From Leptolyngbyaceae cyanobacterium (GTDB lineage Bacteria; Cyanobacteriota; Cyanobacteriia; Cyanobacteriales; Aerosakkonemataceae), in the NCBI GenBank assembly GCA_036703985.1, contig DATNQN010000075.1, positions 57,257 to 121,256 of the forward strand: a stretch of DNA of 64,000 nt, written 5' to 3'. The translations under genes and the position numbers were made by a program. The notes under the pieces are model-generated. The model ran no database searches, was not told the DNA's origin, and saw nothing but the letters and a program-made list of their open reading frames with translations. The first letter of the stretch is position 1, and every line of letters begins with the position of its first letter. Positions 53,434 through 62,961 of the stretch are shown here, one piece after another.

Positions 53434-54558
53434 TTAACTTAACTGACTGCGAAACCGATTGATACTGACTGTCAAAAGAACTGTGACGATAAACGCCAAA
53501 GCAAGTACATTTGGCCATAATACATCCATCCCAACTCCTTTGAGTAAAATGCCACGACTAATCGTAACAAAGTGACGCAAAGGATTGAGTAATGATAGGT
53601 ATTGGAATGCTACGGGCATACTTTCAATGGGCGCGATCGCACCAGAAAGCTGAATCACTGGTAAATTAATAAAAAATGAAATTAAAACCACTTGTTGCTG
53701 ACTGCGTGCCAAAGTTGCCAGCATAATTCCGATACCAATACCGACAAAAATGTAAAGCGATGCTAAAACAAAATATAAAATTAAGTTACCGCGAAACGGT
53801 ATGTTAAACACTAAACGAGCAATCGTTAAAGCCAGCAAAACATCTCCCATCAATAACACAAAAAGCGGCACTATTTTGGCTAATAGAATTTCCCAAGCAT
53901 CGGCTGGTGTCATCAGTAATTGTTCTAAAGTACCGGAATCTTTTTCCCTGACAACTGTGGTTGATGAAACTAACGTACTGGTAAGATTTAAAACTATCCC
54001 TATCACGCCAGGAACCAGAAACCAACTTGCAACTAACCCTGGATTATAGAGGAAAACACTTTCCGATCGCACTAATGGCGGAGATCGATCGCCATCTAAT
54101 TTACGGCTATATTGATTGATAATTTGATTGATATAACCGCTAGCAATTCCAGCGGTATTCGCATCTACTCCATCCACTAAAACTTGCACTTCTGCCGTTC
54201 TATTTTGAGATAAATCTCGATTAAATTCAGGTGGTATCACAATACCTGCCGCGATATTTCCCATCCGAACTTCTCGCGCTAAGTCACCCGTGCTATACGT
54301 GTATAATTGCGGAGTAAAAATCTTATTTTCGGTAAAAGCAGCAATCAGTTCGCGACTTTCGTAAGTTTGAGCGTAATCTACGACTCCTAACTTCAAGTTC
54401 TGCACGTCGGGGTTAAGCGCGAAACCGAATATCAGCAGTTGAACCGTAGGAGGAAATAGCAACAAAAATATCAACTGCTTGTTTCTAATAATTTGGTTGA
54501 TTTCTTTAACAACCAAAGCCCAAAAACTACTTTCTAGAAAACTACGTATTAAATTCAT
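53434..54558 (-). CDS. ABC-2 type exporter permease (YbhR/YhhJ-like)
   Basis: 374 residues. One N-terminal membrane helix (LIFLLLFPPTVQLLIFGFAL), a large periplasmic loop (about 50-170, VQVLVDGVDANTAGIASGYI) and five C-terminal helices including VREKDSGTLEQLLMTPADAW, the ABC2 coupling segment. Last gene of the exporter operon, 59 bp after the sister permease. With it, it forms the membrane channel fed by the double ATPase. Confidence 0.9.
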   Translation of the reverse strand: MNLIRSFLESSFWALVVKEINQIIRNKQLIFLLLFPPTVQLLIFGFALNPDVQNLKLGVVDYAQTYESRELIAAFTENKIFTPQLYTYSTGDLAREVRMGNIAAGIVIPPEFNRDLSQNRTAEVQVLVDGVDANTAGIASGYINQIINQYSRKLDGDRSPPLVRSESVFLYNPGLVASWFLVPGVIGIVLNLTSTLVSSTTVVREKDSGTLEQLLMTPADAWEILLAKIVPLFVLLMGDVLLALTIARLVFNIPFRGNLILYFVLASLYIFVGIGIGIMLATLARSQQQVVLISFFINLPVIQLSGAIAPIESMPVAFQYLSLLNPLRHFVTISRGILLKGVGMDVLWPNVLALAFIVTVLLTVSINRFRSQLS

Positions 54559-54617
54559 ATACTTTATTACTTAAAGCTTAAACTCTTAACCAATGACTAA
54601 TGACAAATGACAAATAA

Positions 54618-55724
54618 CTAATCGGGTAACTGCATTCGACTTAATAAGCGTCTAGCTACGTTGAAAAAGAATAAACTGATTATTAACAAAATCAATGGAA
54701 CGTACCAAATTCCCAGCCAACCAGTACCCCGTACAAAAGCATCGCGACTTAGTTCAATATAATATCTAGCTGGTACAACATTAGAGATAAAAGACAAAGG
54801 AAAGGGAATATTGCTTAAGGGGTAAATAAAGCCAGAAAGTAACAACGCCGTCAAGAAACCTATAGTTGCAACTGCTTGTACTGCGGCATTTTGGTTGCTT
54901 GCTCTCGTACCGATTTGTAAGCCAAACATAACGCTAGCCATCAAATATAATAGAGTCCCAATTATCAGAGGAGTTGGTTCGCTCGCTAAACCAATACCGA
55001 ATAAAATAGCGCCAAGTAAAATTACAAATGTAGCTTGAGCAATTCCTACCAAAAAATAGGCAAGTGCTTTACCTAATAATAATTCAGCCGCCGTTAAACT
55101 GGAAGCGTAAACTTGCAAAATAGTTCCTTTTTCCTTTTCTCGCACCATTGCGATCGCAGATAATAAAGATGGGTAAATCCACAAGATTACCCCAAACACT
55201 CCTGGTACGATATAAAGTGATTCTTTCCTACCGGGATTAAACCACAACCGAGTACGAGGAACTATTTTAGGATTAGTTGTTTGTAAACCAGCACGCTGTA
55301 AAAAAGAATTGGTAGTTGCTTTAACGATATTTTGAATAACTCTGGCATTATTGGCGTCCGTACCATCGATTAATACTTGCACTGCTGTAGTTTTACCAGA
55401 TTTAATTTGCTGGGAAAAATTAGGTGGAATGATAATTGCTGCTTTGGCAATACTAGGATCGATCGCATTACTAACGGGATCTTTTCCTCGCCAAATGGAA
55501 GGTTGAAATTGATTGGTGGCAAATATTTGTTCTATGTAAGTGCGGCTGAGGGGACTAAGGTCTAAATCTTGCACTACAATTGGAATATCTTTAGTTTCTA
55601 GCCTAATCGCAAAACCGAAAATAATTAAGGTTGCGATCGGTAATACGATCGCTAATGCCAATGTTAAGCGATCGCGTGCAAATTGTGCTAACTCTTTGTT
55701 ACATTGTGCCAGAATCCGTTTCAT
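54618..55724 (-). CDS. ABC-2 type exporter permease (YbhS-like)
   Basis: 368 residues with the same layout as its neighbour: LTLALAIVLPIATLIIFGFA at the N-terminus, a periplasmic domain with VQVLIDGTDANNARVIQNIV, and a C-terminal six-helix region with MVREKEKGTILQVYASSLTA. Its start overlaps the end of the GNAT gene by 26 bases, so translation is probably coupled. Confidence 0.9.
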   Translation of the reverse strand: MKRILAQCNKELAQFARDRLTLALAIVLPIATLIIFGFAIRLETKDIPIVVQDLDLSPLSRTYIEQIFATNQFQPSIWRGKDPVSNAIDPSIAKAAIIIPPNFSQQIKSGKTTAVQVLIDGTDANNARVIQNIVKATTNSFLQRAGLQTTNPKIVPRTRLWFNPGRKESLYIVPGVFGVILWIYPSLLSAIAMVREKEKGTILQVYASSLTAAELLLGKALAYFLVGIAQATFVILLGAILFGIGLASEPTPLIIGTLLYLMASVMFGLQIGTRASNQNAAVQAVATIGFLTALLLSGFIYPLSNIPFPLSFISNVVPARYYIELSRDAFVRGTGWLGIWYVPLILLIISLFFFNVARRLLSRMQLPD

Positions 55725-56184
55725 TTTTGCCGCCTATCCATTTCGTCATGATATAGCGTTCGTATGCAGTGAAACCAAATTTTTTGTAAACATTTTTAGC
55801 TACTTCATTTTCATACCCAACCACCAGGTTCATCGTTTTAATCCCTAAAGATTCACAAACCGATTCGACAAACTTCAAAGCTTTTTTACCGATTCCTTTT
55901 AAGCGATAAGCTTCTCGAATGTACAGTTCATCAACTAAAGCATTAATTCCATGTAATTCAAAACTGTAGCCAAAAGTAAGAAAAATATAGCCGGCTACTT
56001 CATTTTCAACGCAGATTAGCCAGAGCATTCCCCATTGTTCGCTATCGAATATTTCCGGCAAACATTTTTCTAAAACTTGCCGATTATACTCTACGTGTTC
56101 TATTTCATAAAACTCTCGGATTAATTCTAATATTAAATCTCGATCGTCGTAATTAGCCTTTTTAAAATTTACTTCCATAGCCAT
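55699..56184 (-). CDS. GNAT family N-acetyltransferase
   Basis: 161 residues from ATG 56184 (a TTG at 56187 also opens the frame). VNFKKANYDDRDLILELIRE is the first strand-helix, VDELYIREAYRLKGIGKKALKF holds the acetyl-CoA-binding R/Q-x-x-G-x-G/A loop (RLKGIG), and NEVAKNVYKKFGFTAYERYI is the usual C-terminal part. Acetylates a small molecule or protein N-terminus; substrate unknown. It sits inside the exporter operon, 14 bp after the ATPase and overlapping the first permease. It may modify the exported compound or confer resistance. Confidence 0.85.
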   Translation of the reverse strand: MAMEVNFKKANYDDRDLILELIREFYEIEHVEYNRQVLEKCLPEIFDSEQWGMLWLICVENEVAGYIFLTFGYSFELHGINALVDELYIREAYRLKGIGKKALKFVESVCESLGIKTMNLVVGYENEVAKNVYKKFGFTAYERYIMTKWIGGKNETDSGTM

Positions 56185-56198
56185 CAAAAAACAGAAAA

Positions 56199-58124
56199 TT
56201 AATGATTTTGTTGTGCGCGTTGGACAGTGCCGATAAAAGCATCTTCTAATGAAAAAGGAATTGTCCGAATGGAGTTAATATTTATCTGCGACTTTTGCAA
56301 AAACGAGCGAATTTCTGACATTTCTCGCTCCGGATCGTCGAAAACGACGTGAAGGCGATCGCCAAAAATAGACACTCTCCAAGATTCTAACTGAGTTTTC
56401 AACAAATCGGAAGCAACTTGAGTGCGATCGACTACTAATTCAATCAATTCTCCTGGTTGTTCCGCTTTAATTTGACTGGGTGAACCTTGGGTTACCACTT
56501 CCCCCGCCACCATGAAACCCATTCTATTACATTGTTCCGCTTCTTCCAAATAATGAGTTGTTACTAAAATAGCCGTTCCTTGACGGGCAAATTCATTAAT
56601 AAATCGCCAGAATTGTCGTCTAGCTAAAGGATCTACCCCGGAAGTCGGTTCATCTAAAAATAAAATTTCCGGTTCGTGCATTACAGAAGCACCAAAAGCA
56701 ACCCTTTGTTTCCAACCACCCGGTAATTGTCCGGTAATTAAATTTTCTCGATCTGCCAAACCGCAAATTTCTAATACCCACTCGATTCTTTCCCTGCGTA
56801 ATTTCCTTGGTACGCCATAAACTCCACAATAAAATTCTAAATTTTGTACGATTGTCAAATCATCGTAAAGAGTAAATTTTTGGCTCATGTAACCGATACG
56901 TCGCCGCAAATCTTTACTTCTTAAATTACTCGTTTTTCCGGCTAAAGATATGAGACCGCTAGTTGGCTCTAATAATCCGCACAACATTTTAATAGTAGTA
57001 GTTTTTCCCGCTCCATTTGCTCCTAACAATCCGTAAATTTCTCCATATCCGATCTCTATATATACACCTTTAACTGCCTGAAAATCTCCAAACCTTTTCG
57101 CTAAACGATCGGCACCGATCGCAATTCCCGATCGGTTAGCTTTTCCCTTCCTATTTTGCATAGTTGGAAACGCAATAAAAGGCGGATCGGAACCTTGCTG
57201 ACGCAAGCGAGTTACGAACACATTTTCTAGGGTTGGTTCAACTGCTTGAATATCATCAAGCGCAACATTATGCCGACTGAAAATTTTCCGAACTTGAGCC
57301 TCACCAGTTGCCGCATTTTTTACTAAAATATCCAAGCGATCGCCAAAGGTTTGCACATCTGCGATCGCGCTTTGATTACCAACAGCATCCAACAAAACTT
57401 TTTCCGATTTCAACAAATCGTTAGTGCGAACTTCCAAACGCTCCAACCCCAAACTTTTTCTTAACTCTTTCAGCGTATCGATTTGATGAATTTCTCCCTC
57501 ATACATCAACGCAATTCGGTTACAGCGTTCCGCCTCATCCAAATAAGGAGTCGCCACCACAATAGTCACTTTTTCGTTAGCAGCTAAAGTCGCTAACACA
57601 TCCCAAAACTCCCGCCTCGATACCGGATCTACCCCCGTAGTTGGTTCATCCAAAAGTAAAATTTGCGGTTGCGAAATCAAAGCACAACAAAGCGCTAATT
57701 TCTGCTTCATTCCTCCCGAAAGTTGTCCTGCCAAACGCTCGCCAATTTTCTCCAAATTCATCAACCGCAAATATTTATTTCGACGCTCAACAAATAAATC
57801 GTTGGGAACCTCTCTCAATCCAGCACTATAACGAAGATTCTCATCAATACTCAAATCCAAATAAAGCGAAAACTGTTGAGTTAAATAACCAATACCTAAC
57901 CTTGCATTGCGCGGTATTTTTCCCAAAACTTCTACTTTTCCTGCACTGGCTTCCATCACTCCCGCTAAAATATGAAAAGTAGTAGTTTTTCCCGCTCCAT
58001 CAGGGCCAATTAATCCAAAAATTTCCCCTCGACGCACGGCAAAATCAATGCCGCGCACCGCCGTTAATTTACCGTAGCGTTTGCACAAACCTGCTACTTC
58101 AATAACTAAATCATTTTGAGGCAT
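56199..58124 (-). CDS. Fused double ABC ATPase of a multidrug-type exporter (YbhF-like)
   Basis: 641 residues with two complete nucleotide-binding domains. NBD1: Walker A GPDGAGKTTT (about 40-49), LSGGMKQKLALCCAL, LLLDEPTTGVDP. NBD2: GANGAGKTTT (about 365), QLPGGWKQRVAFGASV (a Pro in place of Ser in the signature), LFLDEPTSGVDP. The linker contains an unconserved basic stretch. It powers the two downstream permeases. The signature change LPGGW is found in many YbhF/YhiH second domains. Confidence 0.93.
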   Translation of the reverse strand: MPQNDLVIEVAGLCKRYGKLTAVRGIDFAVRRGEIFGLIGPDGAGKTTTFHILAGVMEASAGKVEVLGKIPRNARLGIGYLTQQFSLYLDLSIDENLRYSAGLREVPNDLFVERRNKYLRLMNLEKIGERLAGQLSGGMKQKLALCCALISQPQILLLDEPTTGVDPVSRREFWDVLATLAANEKVTIVVATPYLDEAERCNRIALMYEGEIHQIDTLKELRKSLGLERLEVRTNDLLKSEKVLLDAVGNQSAIADVQTFGDRLDILVKNAATGEAQVRKIFSRHNVALDDIQAVEPTLENVFVTRLRQQGSDPPFIAFPTMQNRKGKANRSGIAIGADRLAKRFGDFQAVKGVYIEIGYGEIYGLLGANGAGKTTTIKMLCGLLEPTSGLISLAGKTSNLRSKDLRRRIGYMSQKFTLYDDLTIVQNLEFYCGVYGVPRKLRRERIEWVLEICGLADRENLITGQLPGGWKQRVAFGASVMHEPEILFLDEPTSGVDPLARRQFWRFINEFARQGTAILVTTHYLEEAEQCNRMGFMVAGEVVTQGSPSQIKAEQPGELIELVVDRTQVASDLLKTQLESWRVSIFGDRLHVVFDDPEREMSEIRSFLQKSQININSIRTIPFSLEDAFIGTVQRAQQNH

Positions 58125-58199
58125 TTGTTATTTGTCATTAGTCATTGGTCATTTATCATTGGTATTTTCTCCCCTGCTCCCCTGCTCCCCCGCTCCCAC

Positions 58200-59558
58200 T
58201 CATTTCTGCCTCTCCTGTTCGTTGGTAAGAATTTCCCCATCGGCAGGCATTCCGGGTTTAGCAAATCCTTGTGGATTATCAAGGGTTAATTTAACGCCAA
58301 AAACTTGTTTAACTCGGTCTTCTTTAAAGTAAATATTTTCCGGAGTAAAGGAAGCTTGGGTATCAATTGCTGCCACGCGAGCAGCTAAAGGTTGAGTTGG
58401 TGCAGAATCTAAAATGACTTTTGCTTTTTGACCAATTCGCACTTGACCGATTTGACCTTCCGGAACGTAACCCCGCATATAAACGCTATTGGGATCGATG
58501 ATTGTCAGCAAAGTTTTACCAGAAGTAACTACTTGTCCCGGTTCCACACTTCGCGTAATTACTACCCCATTCATCGGACTAATTACACTTAAATAATTGA
58601 TTTGAGCTAAAATTTGTTGCTGCGCTGCTTGTGCGTTGGCAACTTCTGCTTTTGCCGCATCTAATTGAGCACCAATTACGTTTAATTGTCGGCGTAAAGC
58701 ATTAACTTGTGCTTTCCGAATATCGGGATTAATACTAGTAGTTTGCACTTGTACTAATGCGCCTTGTGCTGCATTTACTTGCCGACGCGCTGCATCTACG
58801 GCTGCGATGCGAGTTTCTAAAGTAGCTCGTGCGGTTGCTAAACCTGCGTATGCATTAGCTAAAGTTGCTTGAGCGGTTTCAAATGTAGTTTGAAATTGAT
58901 CGAATTGTTGTTGAGAAATTGCGCCTTCTCTAACTAATCGAGCATAGCGATCGCGATTTGTGGTAGCTAATTTTAATTGCGATCGCGCTTGATTCACCTG
59001 CGCCTGCGCCTGATTCACCTGCGCCTCTGCCTGATTCACCTGCGCCTCTGCCTGCGTTACCTGCGCCTGTGAACCTGCCACATTTGCTTGTGCTTGATAA
59101 ATCCGTCCCCTTGCATCTCCTTCCGACTGCTGCCTATTTAATTCGGCTTCTTGAATTTGCGTATTTACCACCTCAATTTGCATTTGCACCTGACGTTCTT
59201 GTTGCTGTGCAGCCGCAATTCTAGCCGTTGCTCCCCTCAATTGAGCTTGTATTTCTGCATCATCCAATCGCACGATTACTTGACCCTGACTAACTGTATC
59301 GCCTTCCCGAACTGCCACGAAATTAACTCGACCGGGTACTCTCGCACCGATATCAGTTGGATAACCTTCTATTCTTCCACTTAACTGCAAACCTTCCGTT
59401 TTCGGACGAGATAAAAAATACCAAGTTAAACCTGCACCAACAATTAAAACACCAATTGGAATCAGTAACAAGCGAGGATTGCGTTTGCGTTTAGGTTCAG
59501 GTGTTTCTGGCGGTGGCGCAAACTGTTCTTGTTCGGGCTTGGAAGCTAATTGGGTCAT
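58200..59558 (-). CDS. HlyD-type periplasmic adaptor (YbhG/YhiI-like)
   Basis: 452 residues. Cytoplasmic Pro-rich N-terminus, a membrane anchor (about 30-48), a first lipoyl half (GRIEGYPTDIGARVPGRVNF, VREGDTVSQGQVIVRLDDAE) and a long coiled-coil hairpin (about 105-300). The hairpin includes near-perfect repeats of AEAQVNQAEAQVNQA (about 165-190). The second lipoyl half (VISPMNGVVITRSVEPGQVV) and a beta-barrel follow. It would bridge the ABC exporter to an outer-membrane channel. First gene of the operon; the internal DNA repeats at about 58990-59055 may vary in number. Confidence 0.92.
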   Translation of the reverse strand: MTQLASKPEQEQFAPPPETPEPKRKRNPRLLLIPIGVLIVGAGLTWYFLSRPKTEGLQLSGRIEGYPTDIGARVPGRVNFVAVREGDTVSQGQVIVRLDDAEIQAQLRGATARIAAAQQQERQVQMQIEVVNTQIQEAELNRQQSEGDARGRIYQAQANVAGSQAQVTQAEAQVNQAEAQVNQAQAQVNQARSQLKLATTNRDRYARLVREGAISQQQFDQFQTTFETAQATLANAYAGLATARATLETRIAAVDAARRQVNAAQGALVQVQTTSINPDIRKAQVNALRRQLNVIGAQLDAAKAEVANAQAAQQQILAQINYLSVISPMNGVVITRSVEPGQVVTSGKTLLTIIDPNSVYMRGYVPEGQIGQVRIGQKAKVILDSAPTQPLAARVAAIDTQASFTPENIYFKEDRVKQVFGVKLTLDNPQGFAKPGMPADGEILTNEQERQK

Positions 59559-59949
59559 GATGACAAACCCTTATTTTTAGGAAGATGGTATTGGCAAGAG
59601 CAAGCGGAAGAGAGAGAACGAATTTTTATACTTTATCGTTTATCCAGAACACGTTAGGGATTTCTCAATCTAAAAACATCCTCTTTTGGACGGGTTATCT
59701 ATTTGTATAAAAGTACCGCCTTGCGATCGAAATCTCACATCAACCCGTTCCTAAGAGCCGTTTAGATGGAAACGGTATTCTTAGAAAACAAGTTGATTAT
59801 TTAACTGCTATACTAGACTGTATAGTATGATAAATCAAGAATTTTTACAAAACCTTAACTTTCATCCTGTTCGGTGCGTCTAAATGTGAATGACAAGCTG
59901 ATACGCGATCGCAATTCCTGCCAAAAGTAATAAAAATTTGAGAAACTCA
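59559..59949. other. Divergent exporter/TetR promoter region
   Basis: About 390 bases. They contain the palindromic operator candidate at 59804-59829 and otherwise no gene. Promoters for both directions are expected here. Confidence 0.5.
59804..59829. promoter_or_regulatory. Palindromic operator candidate for the TetR regulator
   Basis: CTATAC-TAGACT-GTATAG is a perfect 6-bp inverted repeat with 6-bp spacing, extended by the overlapping ATACTA-GACTGTA-TAGTAT. It lies ~120 bases before the TetR start and ~245 bases before the adaptor gene, the normal site for TetR self-control and control of a divergent exporter. Confidence 0.5.
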
Positions 59950-60570
59950 ATGGTTGAACTAGAAACAAACTTAGCTATCAACAGCAAACGGGAGCAAATC
60001 CTCAAAGGAGCGATGCAAGTCTTCCTGCACAACGGTTACGCCAACACCAGCATGGATCGGGTAGCCGCCGAAGCAGGGGTATCCAAGCAAACGATTTACA
60101 CTCACTTTCAAGATAAAGAAGGACTTTTTCGATCGCTAATCGAGCGAGTAACCATTCGCCGCCTACAAGCAGAGTTTCAATCAGAACCATTTCAAGGAGA
60201 ACCTACTACAGTTCTGAGAAGATTGGCAGAAAGCATTTTAGGCAGAATGGAAGACCCCGAATATATAGCATTTTTAAGATTAGTAGTAGCTGAATCCGGG
60301 CGCTTCCCAGAACTAGCGCAACTTTACACCCGCACCGTCATTCAATACGGCTACAAAAATCTCAGTTCCTATTTAGAATCTAACCCAGAATTAAACATTG
60401 CCGATCCAGAAGCAACCGCCCGCATTTTTTTCGGCACTTTAGGAGCCTTCATCATCTCCCAAGAAGTGCTGCACGGTAAGCACACCATGCCGATGGAAAA
60501 AGAACGCTTGATTAATAGTTTGATTACCTGTATTTTGGGTTGTTCTGCTACGAAAAATTTAGCAGATTGA
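59950..60570 (+). CDS. TetR/AcrR family repressor
   Basis: 206 residues from ATG 59950 (TTG 59938 opens the frame earlier). The helix-turn-helix is textbook: REQILKGAMQVFLHNGYANTSMDRVAAEAG and VSKQTIYTHFQDKEGLF. The C-terminal ligand domain (ESILGRMEDPEYIAFLRLVV, RFPELAQLYTRTV) is of the AefR/AcrR-C type. It probably represses the divergent exporter operon and itself, with release by the exported compound. Confidence 0.93.
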   Translation: MVELETNLAINSKREQILKGAMQVFLHNGYANTSMDRVAAEAGVSKQTIYTHFQDKEGLFRSLIERVTIRRLQAEFQSEPFQGEPTTVLRRLAESILGRMEDPEYIAFLRLVVAESGRFPELAQLYTRTVIQYGYKNLSSYLESNPELNIADPEATARIFFGTLGAFIISQEVLHGKHTMPMEKERLINSLITCILGCSATKNLAD

Positions 60571-61004
60571 CGCTTCCTATTCAGCTTTAAAAAACAGCAT
60601 TCCTGTTGATATTAATAGGAAGCAAGATATTGATATATATTTGTGTTGTTATGAGGTTTTATGGCAATGTGCCGAAAACCTCACCTATCCGCAATTTTAT
60701 CAAGTATGACACGGTTTAACCGAAACGAAACCTTCAACTAGTTTATAGTCATCCTTACAAAATAGAGTAAGACTAATATTACGAGCATCAATCACCAACA
60801 CCAAATTAATCACTGAGATATGATTGCGTCATTAGAAAATCCTAAATAAAGTCACCCTTCAAAATACAATCTAGCTGGATAATTGCATTTAGGACACTCA
60901 GAAATAAGCTTATCTCTAAAACTGTAATATTTAGGTATTATGTAAATCTTTCTGTCTATTAATAAAGAATAACATTGTAAACCAATAGAGTTAGGCAAAG
61001 TCAA
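60571..61004. other. A/T-rich flank of the IS element with a possible gene fragment
   Basis: About 430 bases. On the minus strand 60852-61004 is a 50-codon open stretch ending in TGA, reading LTLPNSIGLQCYSLLIDRKI ... DKLISECPKCNYPARLYFEG. A CPKC zinc-knuckle-like pair makes it look protein-derived. The frame runs into the IS end and no start is seen. It may be the 3' end of a gene cut by the IS, or chance. Confidence 0.35.
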
Positions 61005-61006
61005 TA

Positions 61007-62147
61007 TAGCATTTTCAAATGAGATGTAAACACGAGTTACCGAGGAATGATAAAATTAAAGCTATCTTCAGGGAAAAAATTATATGGAAAACCTAGAAAG
61101 AGAAAGGGTAATTCAAGAATTAGATGAGTTAATTAAAAGCAATCCAGATTCTAGGGAATTAAAGAGAGCGCTAGCTGTAAAATTTGCCTTGCAAGGTTGG
61201 GACTATCCGATGATTGCCACAGCCTTAAATGTATCAAAAAGCTTCATTAGTAAGTGGAAGAAAAGATTTAAAGAAGGTGGGACAAAAGGGATAAAATTAT
61301 CTTATCAAGGGAGCAAAAGCTATTTAAGCGAAAAAGAAAAACAAACAGTAATTGCTTGGCTCCAAGAACAAGAATATTGGGATTTGTCCGAACTAGAGTG
61401 TTATTTAATTGAGCAATATGACGTAGTTTTTCAGTCCCCAACAAGCTATTATGGCTTACTTGCGGAAGCTAAGATCAGTTGGCAAAAAGCCCAAAAAAAG
61501 AACCCTCGTAAAGACCCAGAAGTAGTGGAGAAAAGAAATCAAGAAATCCAGTCTATGTTAGAAAAACTAATGCCGAGGATTAAGTCGGGAGACATTGCTG
61601 TGTATGCTCTTGACGAAGTTCACTTGTTAGAAGGGGATCTGATTGGTCATGGGTGGGGAGGCAGCCCAGAAAGATTAAAAATTCCGATTATCAATGAAAA
61701 GAATCGACAAACCTACTATGGAGCTTTAGACCTGATAAACCAAGAGTTAATTGTGCGTGCTTATCAAGCCGGAAATAGTGATTCGACCGTTAACTTTATC
61801 CAAGAACTTATTCAACTTAATCGAGAGCGACAAATCATTATTTTCTGGGACGGAGCCGCCTATCACAGAAGCGAATTAATGCGAGAATTACTAAGAATAA
61901 TTAATCAAGGCTTAACCCCAGAAGAATGGAAAGTCACTTGTCATTTATTTGCTCCTTATGCACCAGAAGAAAATCCAATCGAAGCAGTTTGGTTATCGTT
62001 AAAAAACTTGCTTAGACGGTGTTATCGTTTCTGTAAAAACTTTACTCTGATGAAGCGGCTGTTTAAGTGCTTAGTTGATTTCAAGTTGTTCACTTCTCCT
62101 GATATCAAAAAATATGATGCTTTTTTATGTCTCATTTGAAAATGCTA
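61007..62147 (+). mobile_element. Complete IS630-family insertion sequence
   Basis: Terminal inverted repeats TAGCATTTTCAAATGAGA (61007-61024) and its exact complement (62130-62147), flanked by TA (61005-61006, 62148-62149), the target duplication of IS630/Tc1-type elements. One transposase gene inside; the right repeat contains its stop codon. Length 1141 bp, intact. Confidence 0.85.
61084..62139 (+). CDS. IS630 family transposase
   Basis: 351 residues. N-terminal helix-turn-helix (YPMIATALNVSKSFISKWKK) and winged-helix region (about 60-140) for binding the ends. The DDE catalytic triad is visible: Asp in YALDEVH, Asp in IIFWDGAAYH, Glu in ENPIEAVW. The single frame is uninterrupted, unlike many cyanobacterial IS630 copies that need a frameshift, so the element may be active. 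Confidence 0.92.
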   Translation: MENLERERVIQELDELIKSNPDSRELKRALAVKFALQGWDYPMIATALNVSKSFISKWKKRFKEGGTKGIKLSYQGSKSYLSEKEKQTVIAWLQEQEYWDLSELECYLIEQYDVVFQSPTSYYGLLAEAKISWQKAQKKNPRKDPEVVEKRNQEIQSMLEKLMPRIKSGDIAVYALDEVHLLEGDLIGHGWGGSPERLKIPIINEKNRQTYYGALDLINQELIVRAYQAGNSDSTVNFIQELIQLNRERQIIIFWDGAAYHRSELMRELLRIINQGLTPEEWKVTCHLFAPYAPEENPIEAVWLSLKNLLRRCYRFCKNFTLMKRLFKCLVDFKLFTSPDIKKYDAFLCLI

Positions 62148-62149
62148 TA

Positions 62150-62691
62150 TAGCATATTTGTGCCTTTGGTTAATAGATACTCAAAAAATTAGGATTTTTC
62201 TAGTATTTTATAGATGAAGCTTTATAATGTCCATTATAGTTTTAAATTATTTGATACTTACATACAGCCATCGACGGTAGCAAATTCGATCGCCCCAATA
62301 TCCCCGCTACCGATATCTACCTGCAACTCGTCAAAAAACACCACTGCTCAAAATCCACAGAAGGCACACCCTACATCCTTACGGATCTCAAAGTCTACTG
62401 GGAACTCCTAGACAGGGAAAACACCCCATCCTTATTTTCTATAAAGAGACAAAAACCCAATATTTTAGCCAAACTTCTCTCGATTTTCTCGATCGCTTCG
62501 ACGCTACAATTTGCGTTATTACCTACTCACCCCATCCCACCATTCCCATTTTCTCATCCCTAGATACGCACCTAATTCAAACTATTATGACTTGGATAAA
62601 ACGCACTATTTTAGGAAATTGAAGCCATAATTAAGCTAGAATATCAACAAACCCTAATCCTAATACAAAATCACTAAAACTGAAGTTAAAA
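62150..62691. other. Right flank of the IS element with a possible gene remnant
   Basis: About 540 bases. The plus strand is open from 62255 to TAG 62563 without a start codon: IDGSKFDRPNIPATDIYLQL, HHCSKSTEGTPYILTDLKVY and WELLDRENTPSLFS look protein-like, then the C-rich repeat. No family recognised. It probably represents the decayed end of a gene. Confidence 0.35.
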
Positions 62692-62961
62692 ATGAACATA
62701 TCGTTAAGTTCAGAAATTGAGAAGTTTATTGAAAGTCAGGTAGAAAGCGGTAAGTATCCTTCTGCTGAAGAAGTTATCGTGGCAGGTATCAAACTCTTAG
62801 AAGAACGAGAGCGTATTTACAAAGGGCGGTTTGAGGAATTGAAAAAGGAAATTATGCTTGGCGTTGAAGCTTCAGAGCGAGGAGAGGTTGTTGATGGGGA
62901 AACGGTTTTCTCCCAACTGCAACAGAAGCTACAACAACGTCGCGATCAAGCTAGTTTATGA
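62692..62961 (+). CDS. parD: ParD-like ribbon-helix-helix antitoxin
   Basis: 89 residues: MNISLSSEIEKFIESQVESG then KYPSAEEVIVAGIKLLEERE is the ParD ribbon-helix-helix; the C-terminal half (EASERGEVVDGETVFSQLQQ) is the toxin-binding region. It overlaps parE by 4 bases (ATGA) and so is translationally coupled. Confidence 0.92.
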   Translation: MNISLSSEIEKFIESQVESGKYPSAEEVIVAGIKLLEERERIYKGRFEELKKEIMLGVEASERGEVVDGETVFSQLQQKLQQRRDQASL

